Positions 1 through 6,174 of a stretch of 13,429 nucleotides of DNA are shown piece after piece. Below the pieces are notes generated by a model. The model was not told where the DNA came from and ran no database searches. It worked only from the letters and a program-made list of their open reading frames with translations. Source of the DNA: an uncultured Eubacterium sp. (GTDB taxonomy: Bacteria > Bacillota_A > Clostridia > Lachnospirales > Lachnospiraceae). The DNA lies in assembly GCA_948759685.1 (NCBI GenBank), contig CAQBGY010000038.1:1-13429 (forward strand). Reading direction: 5' to 3'. Position 1 is the stretch's first letter. Each line of letters starts with the position of its first letter. The translations under genes were made by a program, and so were the position numbers.

Positions 1-34
1 CCCCTGACTCAAATAATTTTGGATGTAAGATCAT

Positions 35-778
35 TTGATATTCATTATTTTTACTAATTTAAGAAAATTATGTTTTAAAAATCTTTCACTTATCAGAGGG
101 ATGTTGTATTCCAAAAAAGGAGAAATTTATTATATTGGAGGAAATGATGTTCTGCCACCTCCTTTAGAGAGTGATGAAGAGGCGTTGTGTATCCAAAATA
201 TTATTGAAAATGATGATCAGGACAGCAGGGCAAAACTGATAGAGCATAATTTAAGGCTTGTAGTATATATTGCAAAAAAATTTGATAATACAGGTGTAGG
301 TGTGGAGGATTTAATATCTATTGGTTCGATAGGACTGATCAAAGGAATTAACACATTTAATCCTACAAAAAATATTAAACTTGCAACATATGCATCCAGA
401 TGTATTGAAAATGAAATTTTAATGTATTTAAGAAAGAATAATAAAACAAAACTGGAAGTTTCAATAGATGAACCGTTAAATGTAGACTGGGATGGAAATG
501 AATTGCTTTTGTCTGATATTTTGGGAACAGAGGAAGATATTATTTCAAAGGATATCGAAAGTGAAGTAGAGAAAAAACTGTTATATAAAGCAATTGAAAA
601 ATTAAATCAGAGAGAACGGGTAATCGTTGAAATGCGATACGGCTTAAATAATGTTGATGGAGAAGAGATGACTCAGAAAGAAGTAGCAGACAGTCTGGGA
701 ATTTCTCAATCATACATATCAAGATTGGAAAAAAAGATAATTAAACGATTAAAAAGGGAAATTGTCAAATACGAATAA
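35..778 (+). CDS. sigE: RNA polymerase sporulation sigma factor SigE, pro-form
   Basis: Mother-cell sigma factor of sporulation, made as an inactive membrane-associated precursor that SpoIIGA cleaves. Seen: a hydrophobic and basic pro-sequence (about residues 1-30) runs into EIYYIGG and then a PPP motif, the layout of B. subtilis pro-SigE. Next come sigma region 2 ([12 protein letters not shown], then [19 protein letters not shown] and [17 protein letters not shown]) and region 4 with a helix-turn-helix ([20 protein letters not shown]). The full form is 247 aa against about 239 in B. subtilis. The only start that keeps the pro-sequence is TTG at 35, with a GGATG-like Shine-Dalgarno at 21-25. 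An ATG at 101 would remove nearly all of the pro-sequence, so I reject it. sigG follows at once, as in the spoIIGA-sigE-sigG cluster; spoIIGA would lie just outside the window. Identity is near certain; the exact start is less so. Confidence 0.96.
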   Translation: MIFIIFTNLRKLCFKNLSLIRGMLYSKKGEIYYIGGNDVLPPPLESDEEALCIQNIIENDDQDSRAKLIEHNLRLVVYIAKKFDNTGVGVEDLISIGSIGLIKGINTFNPTKNIKLATYASRCIENEILMYLRKNNKTKLEVSIDEPLNVDWDGNELLLSDILGTEEDIISKDIESEVEKKLLYKAIEKLNQRERVIVEMRYGLNNVDGEEMTQKEVADSLGISQSYISRLEKKIIKRLKREIVKYE

Positions 779-804
779 GAAAACAAAAAATAAATAGGAA
801 TGAA

Positions 805-833
805 GTATAAAGAGCCAGAATTTCGGACACCAT
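805..833 (+). promoter_or_regulatory. candidate sigma-F-type promoter of sigG
   Basis: GTATA (805-809), a 15-nt spacer, then GGACACCAT (825-833) resembles the sigma-F consensus (GYATA, about 15 nt, GGnnAnAnT) with one or two deviations in the -10. In B. subtilis sigG is driven by sigma-F in the forespore. A start site a few bases after 833 would place the left arm of the hairpin at 809-877 outside this transcript. The match was made by eye. Confidence 0.5.
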
Positions 834-877
834 ATTTATGAAGAAAGTATGGAAAGTAGGAAAGAATATGGCTCTTT
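809..877 (+). promoter_or_regulatory. inverted repeat sequestering the sigG start codon
   Basis: AAAGAGCCA (809-817) is a perfect reverse complement of TGGCTCTTT (869-877). The right arm takes in the last two bases of the sigG ATG (868-870) and the next codons. The Shine-Dalgarno (AGGAAAG, around 858-864) lies in the 51-nt loop. In RNA read through from sigE the start codon would be paired. B. subtilis sigG translation is also reported to be limited by leader structure. Confidence 0.6.
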
Positions 878-1644
878 TTAAAGTGGAAATATGTGGTGTG
901 AATACATCCAAATTACCGTTATTAACAGAAAAAGAAAAGAAAGAATTGTTTCAAGAAATAAAAAAGGGAAACATGGAAGCAAGAGAAAAATATATTAGGG
1001 GAAATCTTAGATTGGTTCTCAGCATATTACAGAGATTTTCCAATAGTAATGAGAACGTGGACGATTTGTTTCAGATAGGCTGCATAGGGTTGATAAAGGC
1101 AGTCGACAATTTTGACGATACGTTGAATGTAAAGTTCTCAACTTATGCGGTGCCTATGATTTCCGGAGAGTTAAAAAGATTTTTAAGGGATAATGCGGCA
1201 ATCAGGGTAAGCCGTTCTATTAAGGATACTGCATATAAAGCAATATACTGTAAAGAAAATATTATGAAAACAAGTAACAGAGAGCCGACAATCAGTGAAA
1301 TTGCAGAAAGCATTGGAGCCACAACAGATGAGGTAATCTACGCTTTAGATGCGATACAAAGTCCGGTTTCTTTATATGATCCGGTATATGACCAGGGAGG
1401 AGATACTCTGTATGTAATGGACCAGATTAGTGATAAGAAGAATAAGGAAGAAAACTGGGTAGAAAATATTGTTTTAAAAGAAGCTTTAGACGGGTTAAAT
1501 GAAAGAGAAAGAAAAATTATAGACATGAGATTTTTTAATGGGAAAACACAGATGGAAATTGCGGACGAAATAGGAATCTCACAGGCACAGGTGAGTCGTT
1601 TAGAGAAAAATGCCATAAAAAGCATGAGAAATTATATCAAGTAG
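868..1644 (+). CDS. sigG: RNA polymerase sporulation sigma factor SigG
   Basis: Forespore-specific late sporulation sigma factor. Seen: the N-terminus KVEICGVNTSKLPLL is a SigG signature, followed by region 2 (NLRLVLSILQRF, DDLFQIGCIGLIKAVDNFD, FSTYAVPMISGELKRFLRDN), region 3 (IRVSRSIKDTAYKA) and a region 4 helix-turn-helix at about residues 225-256 (KTQMEIADEIGISQAQVSRLE). There is no pro-sequence, as expected. The longer frame opens at 838, but ATG 868 has the Shine-Dalgarno (AGG at 858-860) and gives 258 aa, close to the roughly 260 of B. subtilis SigG. It lies 89 nt after sigE, probably read both by readthrough from sigE and from its own sigma-F-like promoter. The start codon sits in an inverted repeat, described separately. 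Confidence 0.96.
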   Translation: MALFKVEICGVNTSKLPLLTEKEKKELFQEIKKGNMEAREKYIRGNLRLVLSILQRFSNSNENVDDLFQIGCIGLIKAVDNFDDTLNVKFSTYAVPMISGELKRFLRDNAAIRVSRSIKDTAYKAIYCKENIMKTSNREPTISEIAESIGATTDEVIYALDAIQSPVSLYDPVYDQGGDTLYVMDQISDKKNKEENWVENIVLKEALDGLNERERKIIDMRFFNGKTQMEIADEIGISQAQVSRLEKNAIKSMRNYIK

Positions 1645-1650
1645 AAATTC

Positions 1651-1682
1651 TGTGAATAGTATAAATAAAAATGGTATTCACA
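1651..1682 (+). promoter_or_regulatory. small inverted repeat abutting the ylmC start codon
   Basis: TGTGAATA (1651-1658) and TATTCACA (1675-1682) are perfect reverse complements around a 16-nt A-rich loop. The last base is the A of the ATG at 1682. The gene has no recognisable Shine-Dalgarno, so this structure lies where the ribosome would bind. Whether it regulates is not shown. Confidence 0.4.
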
Positions 1683-1942
1683 TGCGAATTGAAGAATTAA
1701 GAAGAAAAGAAGTTATAAACAGTTGTGACTGCAGGATTTTAGGCTGTGTTCATGATTTAGAGTTTGATATATGTACTGGCTGCATTAAAGCTATTATTGT
1801 ACAGGGACCAAGTAAATGGTGTGGATTAATCTGCAGTGAATTTGAATTTATTATTCCGTTTCAGTGCATTGTCCAGGTGGGACCGGATATTATTCTGGTA
1901 AAAGTAAATGAAAAAGACGTAAAGCATAAGATAAAAATATAA
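1682..1942 (+). CDS. ylmC: YlmC/YmxH-family PRC-barrel protein
   Basis: Small protein of the YlmC/YmxH family, a PRC-barrel-like fold widely kept in endospore-forming Firmicutes; its biochemical role is not established. Seen: MRIEELRRKEVIN, RILGCVHDLEFDICTGCIKAIIV, then a second half ending in IPFQCIVQVGPDIILV, the pattern of the family (about 80-90 aa; here 86). ATG 1682 fits the family's usual N-terminus (MRxxEL). A GTG at 1652 would add 10 residues but has no better ribosome site. Four cysteines (C-D-C near the N-terminus and others) are more than usual for so small a protein. It lies 37 nt after sigG, so it is probably co-transcribed and may be expressed during sporulation. Confidence 0.85.
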   Translation: MRIEELRRKEVINSCDCRILGCVHDLEFDICTGCIKAIIVQGPSKWCGLICSEFEFIIPFQCIVQVGPDIILVKVNEKDVKHKIKI

Positions 1943-1953
1943 GGTTAAATATC

Positions 1954-1982
1954 TTGACCAAAGTGGTTTGTTTCTTTATAAT
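1954..1982 (+). promoter_or_regulatory. sigma-A promoter of nrdR-yqeG
   Basis: TTGACC (1954-1959), 17-nt spacer, TATAAT (1977-1982). Near-consensus housekeeping promoter 47 nt before the nrdR start, separating nrdR-yqeG from the sporulation genes. Confidence 0.8.
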
Positions 1983-2028
1983 GATGTTATGTGAACTAAA
2001 GTGACAATATATTGTAGGAGGCAGACGA

Positions 2029-2478
2029 ATGAAGTGTCCATATTGTGGGGAGGAAAATATAAAAGTAATTGATTCTAGACCGGCAGACGATAATAACGCA
2101 ATTAGACGTAGAAGACAATGTGAAAAATGTAAAAAGAGATTTACTACTTATGAGAAAGTAGAGACAATTCCACTGATTGTAATAAAAAAGGATAATATTA
2201 GAGAACAATATGACAGAGGGAAAATAGAGGCAGGAATTTTACGCTCCTGTCATAAGAGGCCTGTGTCTTACGAACAAATTATGTCGGCAGTAGAGGATAT
2301 TGAGAATTCGATTTTTAATATGGAACAAAAAGAAATATCCAGTACAATTATTGGAGAATTGGTTATGGATAGATTAAAAAATCTAGATCAGGTAGCATAT
2401 GTCAGATTTGCTTCAGTATATAGAGAGTTTAAAGATGTAAACACATTTATGGATGAGTTAACAAAGCTATTAAAATAA
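2029..2478 (+). CDS. nrdR: transcriptional repressor NrdR
   Basis: ATP/dATP-sensing repressor of ribonucleotide reductase genes, a cytoplasmic DNA-binding protein. Seen: an N-terminal zinc ribbon with the four ligands C3, C6, C31 and C34 (CPYCG and CEKCKKRFTTYE), the arginine run RRRR at 26-29 between them, then an ATP-cone domain (about residues 49-139) beginning PLIVIKKD with IREQYDRGKIEAGI. Length 149 aa is typical (about 150). The start is set by AGGAGG at 2016-2021, 7 nt before the ATG. It has its own sigma-A promoter and is followed 26 nt later by the YqeG gene, so the two are probably one transcript. I see no NrdR-box pair next to it, so its targets are elsewhere. Confidence 0.97.
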   Translation: MKCPYCGEENIKVIDSRPADDNNAIRRRRQCEKCKKRFTTYEKVETIPLIVIKKDNIREQYDRGKIEAGILRSCHKRPVSYEQIMSAVEDIENSIFNMEQKEISSTIIGELVMDRLKNLDQVAYVRFASVYREFKDVNTFMDELTKLLK

Positions 2479-2504
2479 CTATATATGGTGGTAAGGAGGA
2501 CGGT

Positions 2505-3005
2505 ATGCTGGAAAGATTTTATCCGGACGAATATTTGAAGTCGATTGATGAAGTCGATTTTGAAAAATATTATAAGCAGGGAATTCGTGGGATTATTTCA
2601 GACATTGATAATACACTGGTACCTCATGGATTTCCGGCAGATGAGCATATTATTAAAGTATTTGAAAAAGTACACGGTTTAGGTATGGATACTTGTCTGA
2701 TATCTAATAATGACGAACCCAGAGTAAAACCATTTGCAGAAGAGGTGAGGTCGAAGTACATATATGATGCACACAAGCCAAGCAGGAAAAATTATATCAG
2801 AGCAATGGAACTTATGGGAACAGATAAAAATACAACACTGTTTCTGGGCGATCAGATTTTTACGGATGTCTGGGGGGCGAACAGGACAGGGATACGTTCT
2901 ATTATGTTAGAAAAGATTAATCCAAAAGAAGAGATACAGATTGTCTTAAAACGAATTCCGGAAAAGTTTGTGTTGTGGATATGGAAGAAGAGAAATAAAA
3001 AGTAA
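2505..3005 (+). CDS. yqeG: YqeG-family HAD phosphatase (subfamily IIIA)
   Basis: Haloacid-dehalogenase-type phosphatase of the YqeG/GEP4 family. Related eukaryotic enzymes act on phosphatidylglycerophosphate; the substrate of bacterial YqeG is unsettled. Seen: HAD motif I DIDNTL with nucleophile D33 and acid/base D35, motif II serine S67 (ISNND), motif III lysine K91 (HKPSRK), motif IV LGDQIFTD with D116 and D121. All catalytic positions are present. Length 166 aa fits the family. Start from TAAGGAGG a few bases before ATG 2505. In B. subtilis yqeG lies in one operon with the shikimate dehydrogenase gene. Here aroE is also the neighbour but in convergent orientation, so the link is kept and the strand is not. 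Confidence 0.93.
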   Translation: MLERFYPDEYLKSIDEVDFEKYYKQGIRGIISDIDNTLVPHGFPADEHIIKVFEKVHGLGMDTCLISNNDEPRVKPFAEEVRSKYIYDAHKPSRKNYIRAMELMGTDKNTTLFLGDQIFTDVWGANRTGIRSIMLEKINPKEEIQIVLKRIPEKFVLWIWKKRNKK

Positions 3006-3008
3006 TAG

Positions 3009-3051
3009 AAAGGACTATATCCTGCATGAAACAGGATTTAGTCCTTTTTAT
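3009..3051 (+). terminator. intrinsic terminator after yqeG
   Basis: A 16-nt arm (3009-3024, AAAGGACTATATCCTG) pairs with 3032-3047 with one mismatch across a 7-nt loop, then runs into TTTTTAT. It ends the nrdR-yqeG transcript. It may also stop the convergent aroE transcript, though the U-run on that strand is poor. Confidence 0.85.
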
Positions 3052-3061
3052 TTGGTTTAAA

Positions 3062-3931
3062 TTAGAAATATAATTTTTTAATATGTTCTACCGGCATCTC
3101 TTTTCCGGTCCAGATTTTAAATGCCTCGGCTCCCTGATATAAAAGCATGTAGAGACCGTTAAAAGTCTGGCAGCCCTGTTCTTTTGCCATTGTTAATAGT
3201 TTTGTTTCCATAGGATTATAAATAACATCAGATACAATTAAATCTTCTCTCAGCATGGACTTATCATTGATGATACAGTTATCTGTGTTTGGAGCCATAC
3301 CTACAGAAGTAGCATTGGTAAGAATCTGACTGTCTGCAATGGCATCGGCTAATACAGCATCACTTCCTAATTCGAACAGTTTTGCAGTACAATTTGTATT
3401 TTTATTAACCATTTCTACCATGCGTTCAGCATTATCCCAGAACTTGTCTTTAATACTGAATACATTAATATTTTTGACACCATCAATTGCCGCCTGAACA
3501 AAAATAGAGGAGGCAGCACCGCCTGCACCAAGCAACGTCATAGTATCTCCGATAATATCGAAACCAGCGTCTTTTACGGACTGCATATATCCAATTCCGT
3601 CGGTATTGTGACCGATAAATTTTCCATTTTCATTTACTACAGTATTAACAGCGCCAATCATAGAAGCGGCAGGTGAGAGTTCATCCAGAAACTGACAGAT
3701 AAGAGTTTTGTCAGGCATTGTGCAGTTAAAACCTGAAACATTTAATTTCTTTAAACCTTCAAAAGCTGTTTTTAAATCATTCTCAGGAACATCAAAACAC
3801 AAATAAACATAGTCAAGATCTAATTGTCTGAATGATTCATTGTGCATTAAAGGTGATTTGCTATGCGCCACAGGACTGCCTAAAAGACCTGTTAGTTTTG
3901 TGTGGCCTGTAATTTCATTGATACATCCCAT
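3062..3931 (-). CDS. aroE: shikimate (quinate/shikimate) dehydrogenase, YdiB-like
   Basis: Reduces 3-dehydroshikimate to shikimate in aromatic amino acid synthesis. Seen: shikimate-binding S24 and S26 (HSKSP), catalytic K75 (CTMPDK) and D111 (GHNTDG), nucleotide-binding loop GAGGAAS at 135-141, and the C-terminal YQGAEAFKIWTGKEMP. Length 289 aa. The whole protein resembles E. coli YdiB (288 aa) more than classical AroE: VNENTNC-like stretch, ILTNATSVGM, WTGK near the end. The NRT motif that binds the NADP phosphate in AroE is replaced by SIKD, with D162 where YdiB has the Asp that contacts the NAD ribose. So NAD use, or dual use, is likely. Start ATG 3931 has GGAGGT 5 nt upstream. It is divergent from aroDK, so shikimate synthesis is its probable main job. 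Confidence 0.92.
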   Translation of the reverse strand: MGCINEITGHTKLTGLLGSPVAHSKSPLMHNESFRQLDLDYVYLCFDVPENDLKTAFEGLKKLNVSGFNCTMPDKTLICQFLDELSPAASMIGAVNTVVNENGKFIGHNTDGIGYMQSVKDAGFDIIGDTMTLLGAGGAASSIFVQAAIDGVKNINVFSIKDKFWDNAERMVEMVNKNTNCTAKLFELGSDAVLADAIADSQILTNATSVGMAPNTDNCIINDKSMLREDLIVSDVIYNPMETKLLTMAKEQGCQTFNGLYMLLYQGAEAFKIWTGKEMPVEHIKKLYF

Positions 3932-3955
3932 AAAGTACCTCCATGTATATAAATT

Positions 3956-3983
3956 ATGATATTTTATTAAATTGCCTTTTCAA
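3956..3983 (-). promoter_or_regulatory. probable sigma-A promoter of aroE
   Basis: On the minus strand TTGAAA (3978-3983), a 16-nt spacer, TATCAT (3956-3961). It is 25 nt from the aroE start. Plausible but in AT-rich DNA. Confidence 0.5.
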
Positions 3984-4020
3984 GTATAAAAGTTTTCTAC
4001 AAAAAAGTAAACCTTTCGCA

Positions 4021-4049
4021 TTGACTAAAAATACAGGCGGGGCTATACT
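4021..4049 (+). promoter_or_regulatory. sigma-A promoter of aroDK
   Basis: TTGACT (4021-4026), 17-nt spacer, TATACT (4044-4049), 28 nt before ATG 4078. Good consensus match. The aroE promoter points the other way about 40 nt to the left. Confidence 0.75.
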
Positions 4050-4077
4050 TGAAATATTGTAAAAATTGGAGGTATTC

Positions 4078-5313
4078 ATGAGTACAAAAGTATGTGTTCC
4101 GATTATGGGAAAAACAAAAACAGAAGTAATAGAGCAGGCAGCAAAAGTAGCGGAAATGAAACCGGATATGGTAGAATTCCGTGCAGATTATCTGGAAGAT
4201 ATAAGAAAGGAAAACGTTGTCTGTGTTGTAGAGGACATTAAAAAAATTATAGATGATATAGAATTGGTTTTTACGTTTCGTACAAAAAATGAAGGCGGGG
4301 AACGTGAAATCGGAGATTTGGAGTATAAAGAATTATGTAATGCAGCAGCCGGATTTTGTGAATATGTAGATGTAGAGATTATTGGACATTTAGATATTGC
4401 AAATAAGATGATAGAAGGAATACATAAAAAAGGAGCAAAAGTTATCGGCTCGAATCATCATTTTGACAAAACTCCGGAGAATATTAAGATTACTGAAATT
4501 ATGACAACGATGGAAAAGGCAGGAGCTGATATTTGTAAAATAGCAGTTATGCCAAAAGATAGAAATGATGTAGAAAGGTTTATGGAAATATCGAAGCAAT
4601 TATGTGAAATAATTGCCGTACCGATTATCACAATGTCCATGGGCGAGTTAGGTTCTGTTACCAGAGTGTGTACAGAACAAACCGGTTCATGCGTTACATT
4701 TGCAGCTGGTGTTCAGGCATCAGCACCGGGACAGGTAGATGTACATATGGCAAGAAAACTATTAAAGGTGAATGAAGGATGCACATTAAAAGGCAACATA
4801 GCATTGATTGGCTTTATGGGAACAGGAAAAACGACCATATCAAAAGCATTGTCAAAGATAACCGGTTTTCAGGAAATTGATGTAGATGAATATATTGTAA
4901 AGAAGTCGGGAAGAAGTATCAGTGATATTTTTGAAAAAGAAGGAGAAGATTATTTCAGAAATCTGGAAACAGAAGCACTACAAGAAATATCACAAGAAAG
5001 CGGCAAGATTATTTCCTGTGGTGGCGGTGCTGTTTTGCGGGATGAGAACGTAGAGATTTTAAAGGCAGGAGGGGTAATTATACTTCTCACAGCTACGCCG
5101 GAAACGATTTACGATAGAGTAAAAGATCATACTCATCGACCTATTTTGAATAATGATATGAGTCTTGGTCATGTGAAAGAACTTATGGAGAAAAGAGAGC
5201 CACGTTACCAGTCGGTAGCGGATGTGAAAATAAGTGTAGATGCAAATGACAGAATTTTGACATGTTATCAAATTATAACAGAGTTGGAAGAGTTAGGAAT
5301 AGTTCAAATATAA
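4078..5313 (+). CDS. aroDK: bifunctional 3-dehydroquinate dehydratase (type I) / shikimate kinase
   Basis: Fusion of two shikimate-pathway enzymes. Residues 1 to about 235 are a type I dehydroquinase: VEFRADYLED, metal-free catalytic H127 (SNHHFDKTP), Schiff-base K154 (ADICKIAV), E100 (YVDVEI), and MSMGELGSVTR near its end. From about 238 the chain is a shikimate kinase: Walker A GFMGTGKT (245-252), DVDEYI, FRNLE, glycine motif CGGGAV, and the lid and adenine region HRPILN and REPRY. All key residues are visible, so both halves should work. They catalyse dehydroquinate to dehydroshikimate and shikimate to shikimate-3-phosphate; AroE, encoded divergently, does the step between. ATG 4078 follows GGAGG at 4068-4072; the frame can be extended to a TTG at 4066, but that codon overlaps the ribosome site. 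411 aa. Confidence 0.95.
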   Translation: MSTKVCVPIMGKTKTEVIEQAAKVAEMKPDMVEFRADYLEDIRKENVVCVVEDIKKIIDDIELVFTFRTKNEGGEREIGDLEYKELCNAAAGFCEYVDVEIIGHLDIANKMIEGIHKKGAKVIGSNHHFDKTPENIKITEIMTTMEKAGADICKIAVMPKDRNDVERFMEISKQLCEIIAVPIITMSMGELGSVTRVCTEQTGSCVTFAAGVQASAPGQVDVHMARKLLKVNEGCTLKGNIALIGFMGTGKTTISKALSKITGFQEIDVDEYIVKKSGRSISDIFEKEGEDYFRNLETEALQEISQESGKIISCGGGAVLRDENVEILKAGGVIILLTATPETIYDRVKDHTHRPILNNDMSLGHVKELMEKREPRYQSVADVKISVDANDRILTCYQIITELEELGIVQI

Positions 5314-5318
5314 AATAG

Positions 5319-5347
5319 TTGAAATTAATCAGGATATAATTTATAAT
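5319..5347 (+). promoter_or_regulatory. sigma-A promoter of efp
   Basis: TTGAAA (5319-5324), 17-nt spacer, TATAAT (5342-5347). A second TATAAT at 5335-5340 lies inside the spacer. Just after the expected start site there is a 12-bp dyad, GTGATTTATCAC (5357-5368), which could be an operator or a short hairpin. Confidence 0.7.
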
Positions 5348-5393
5348 GAAAAAAGCGTGATTTATCACAGATGAACTTTTAGGAGGAAAAATT

Positions 5394-5951
5394 ATGGTAA
5401 CAGCAGGCGATTTCAAAAATGGTATTACAATCGAATATGAAGGAAAGATATGTCAGATTATCGAGTTCCAGCATGTAAAACCAGGAAAAGGCGCAGCGTT
5501 CGTTAGAACAAAATTAAAAGATATTAAGAGTGGTGGTGTTGTAGAAACAACATTCAGACCGACAGAAAAGTTTGAAAATGCACATATTGACAGAAAAGAT
5601 ATGCAGTATTTATATAACGATGGAGATCTTTATTACTTTATGGATGGTGAGACATATGACCAGATAGCAGTCAGTGCTGATAAGGTAGGAGAGTCACTGA
5701 AATTCGTAAAAGAGAACGAGACAGTAAAGATTTGTTCCTGTAAGGGAGATATTTTTGCAATTGAACCACCGATTACAGTAGAACTCCAGATTACAGAGAC
5801 AGAACCGGGATTCAAAGGAAACACAGCAACCAATGCAACGAAACCGGCTATCGTAGAGACTGGTGCAACAGTTTACGTTCCTTTATTTGTAGAACAGGGC
5901 GAAACAATTGTAATAGATACAAGAACAGGCGAATATTCGAAGAGAGTCTAA
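5394..5951 (+). CDS. efp: translation elongation factor P
   Basis: EF-P binds ribosomes stalled on proline runs and promotes peptide bond formation. Seen: KOW-like domain I with the P-site loop KPGKGAAFV, whose tip K32 is the residue modified in many bacteria. Then come the OB-like domain II ([28 protein letters not shown]) and domain III ending in the signature [17 protein letters not shown]. 185 aa, the usual length. Start from AGGAGG shortly before ATG 5394. It has its own promoter and a strong terminator. In many Firmicutes efp follows a dehydroquinase gene (type II aroQ, then pepP); here it follows the type I fused gene and no pepP is present. SigE nearby contains a PPP motif, a typical EF-P-dependent stall site. 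Confidence 0.98.
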   Translation: MVTAGDFKNGITIEYEGKICQIIEFQHVKPGKGAAFVRTKLKDIKSGGVVETTFRPTEKFENAHIDRKDMQYLYNDGDLYYFMDGETYDQIAVSADKVGESLKFVKENETVKICSCKGDIFAIEPPITVELQITETEPGFKGNTATNATKPAIVETGATVYVPLFVEQGETIVIDTRTGEYSKRV

Positions 5952-5965
5952 GCCATGCAAAAGGA

Positions 5966-6012
5966 AAGAAAAGGAGATTCAGAATGCTTGCATTCAGGAA
6001 TCTCCTTTTCTT
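5966..6012 (+). terminator. intrinsic terminator of efp
   Basis: A perfect 15-bp stem (5966-5980 with 5998-6012, AAGAAAAGGAGATTC type) encloses a second palindrome GAATGCTTGCATTC (5982-5995). The descending arm carries the CTTTTC run. Strong hairpin, although the run after it (GAGTTTTAT) is modest. Confidence 0.8.
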
Positions 6013-6021
6013 GAGTTTTAT

Positions 6022-6078
6022 AGGGCGCAGCCCTGCGAGCGAGAGAACCGAAGGTTGTCGAGCTTCGCGCATGGCTTA
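6022..6078. repeat. 57-bp structured intergenic repeat, copy 1
   Basis: Contains the hairpin AGGGC-GCA-GCCCT (6022-6034), then a GC-rich stretch with nested complementary parts (AACC-GAA-GGTT; TGCG and AGC pairing with GCT and CGCA). It differs from copy 2 at two positions only, both in the loop of the first hairpin. GC content is clearly above the surrounding genes. REP/MITE-like. The minus-strand reading frames across it (repeating KLDNLRFSRSQG) are by-products of the repeat. Confidence 0.8.
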
Positions 6079-6102
6079 GAGTGAGAAAGAGAAAGTTTGA
6101 AA

Positions 6103-6159
6103 AGGGCATAGCCCTGCGAGCGAGAGAACCGAAGGTTGTCGAGCTTCGCGCATGGCTTA
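6103..6159. repeat. 57-bp structured intergenic repeat, copy 2
   Basis: 55 of 57 bases match copy 1, in the same orientation, 81 bp further on. The first hairpin is AGGGC-ATA-GCCCT (6103-6115), so only the loop has changed. It ends 15 nt before the next gene and close to its ribosome site. Confidence 0.8.
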
Positions 6160-6174
6160 TATAATGGAGGTTTT

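Larger units (their letters stand above)
5948..6079. repeat. 11-bp inverted repeat pair bracketing the efp terminator and first 57-bp repeat
   Basis: CTAAGCCATGC (5948-5958) overlaps the efp stop codon and is the exact reverse complement of GCATGGCTTAG (6069-6079), the end of the first 57-bp repeat. Ten of these bases also match the end of the second copy (6150-6159). The arrangement looks like terminal inverted repeats of a small non-coding element, but target duplications were not identified. Confidence 0.5.

Noticed and set aside
1..38. Possible last codons of spoIIGA, with a stop (TGA 36-38) overlapping the sigE TTG
   Set aside because: Expected from the known gene order, but only about 11 codons are visible and two other frames also end nearby, so the frame cannot be assigned.
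838..867. Longer N-terminus for SigG from ATG 838
   Set aside because: ATG 868 has the ribosome site and gives the family's usual length and start.
6136..6165. TTGTCG-N18-TATAAT as promoter of the 2-hydroxyacid dehydrogenase gene
   Set aside because: The start site would fall at about 6172, after the ribosome site and only a few bases before the ATG; the -35 lies within the repeat and is poor.
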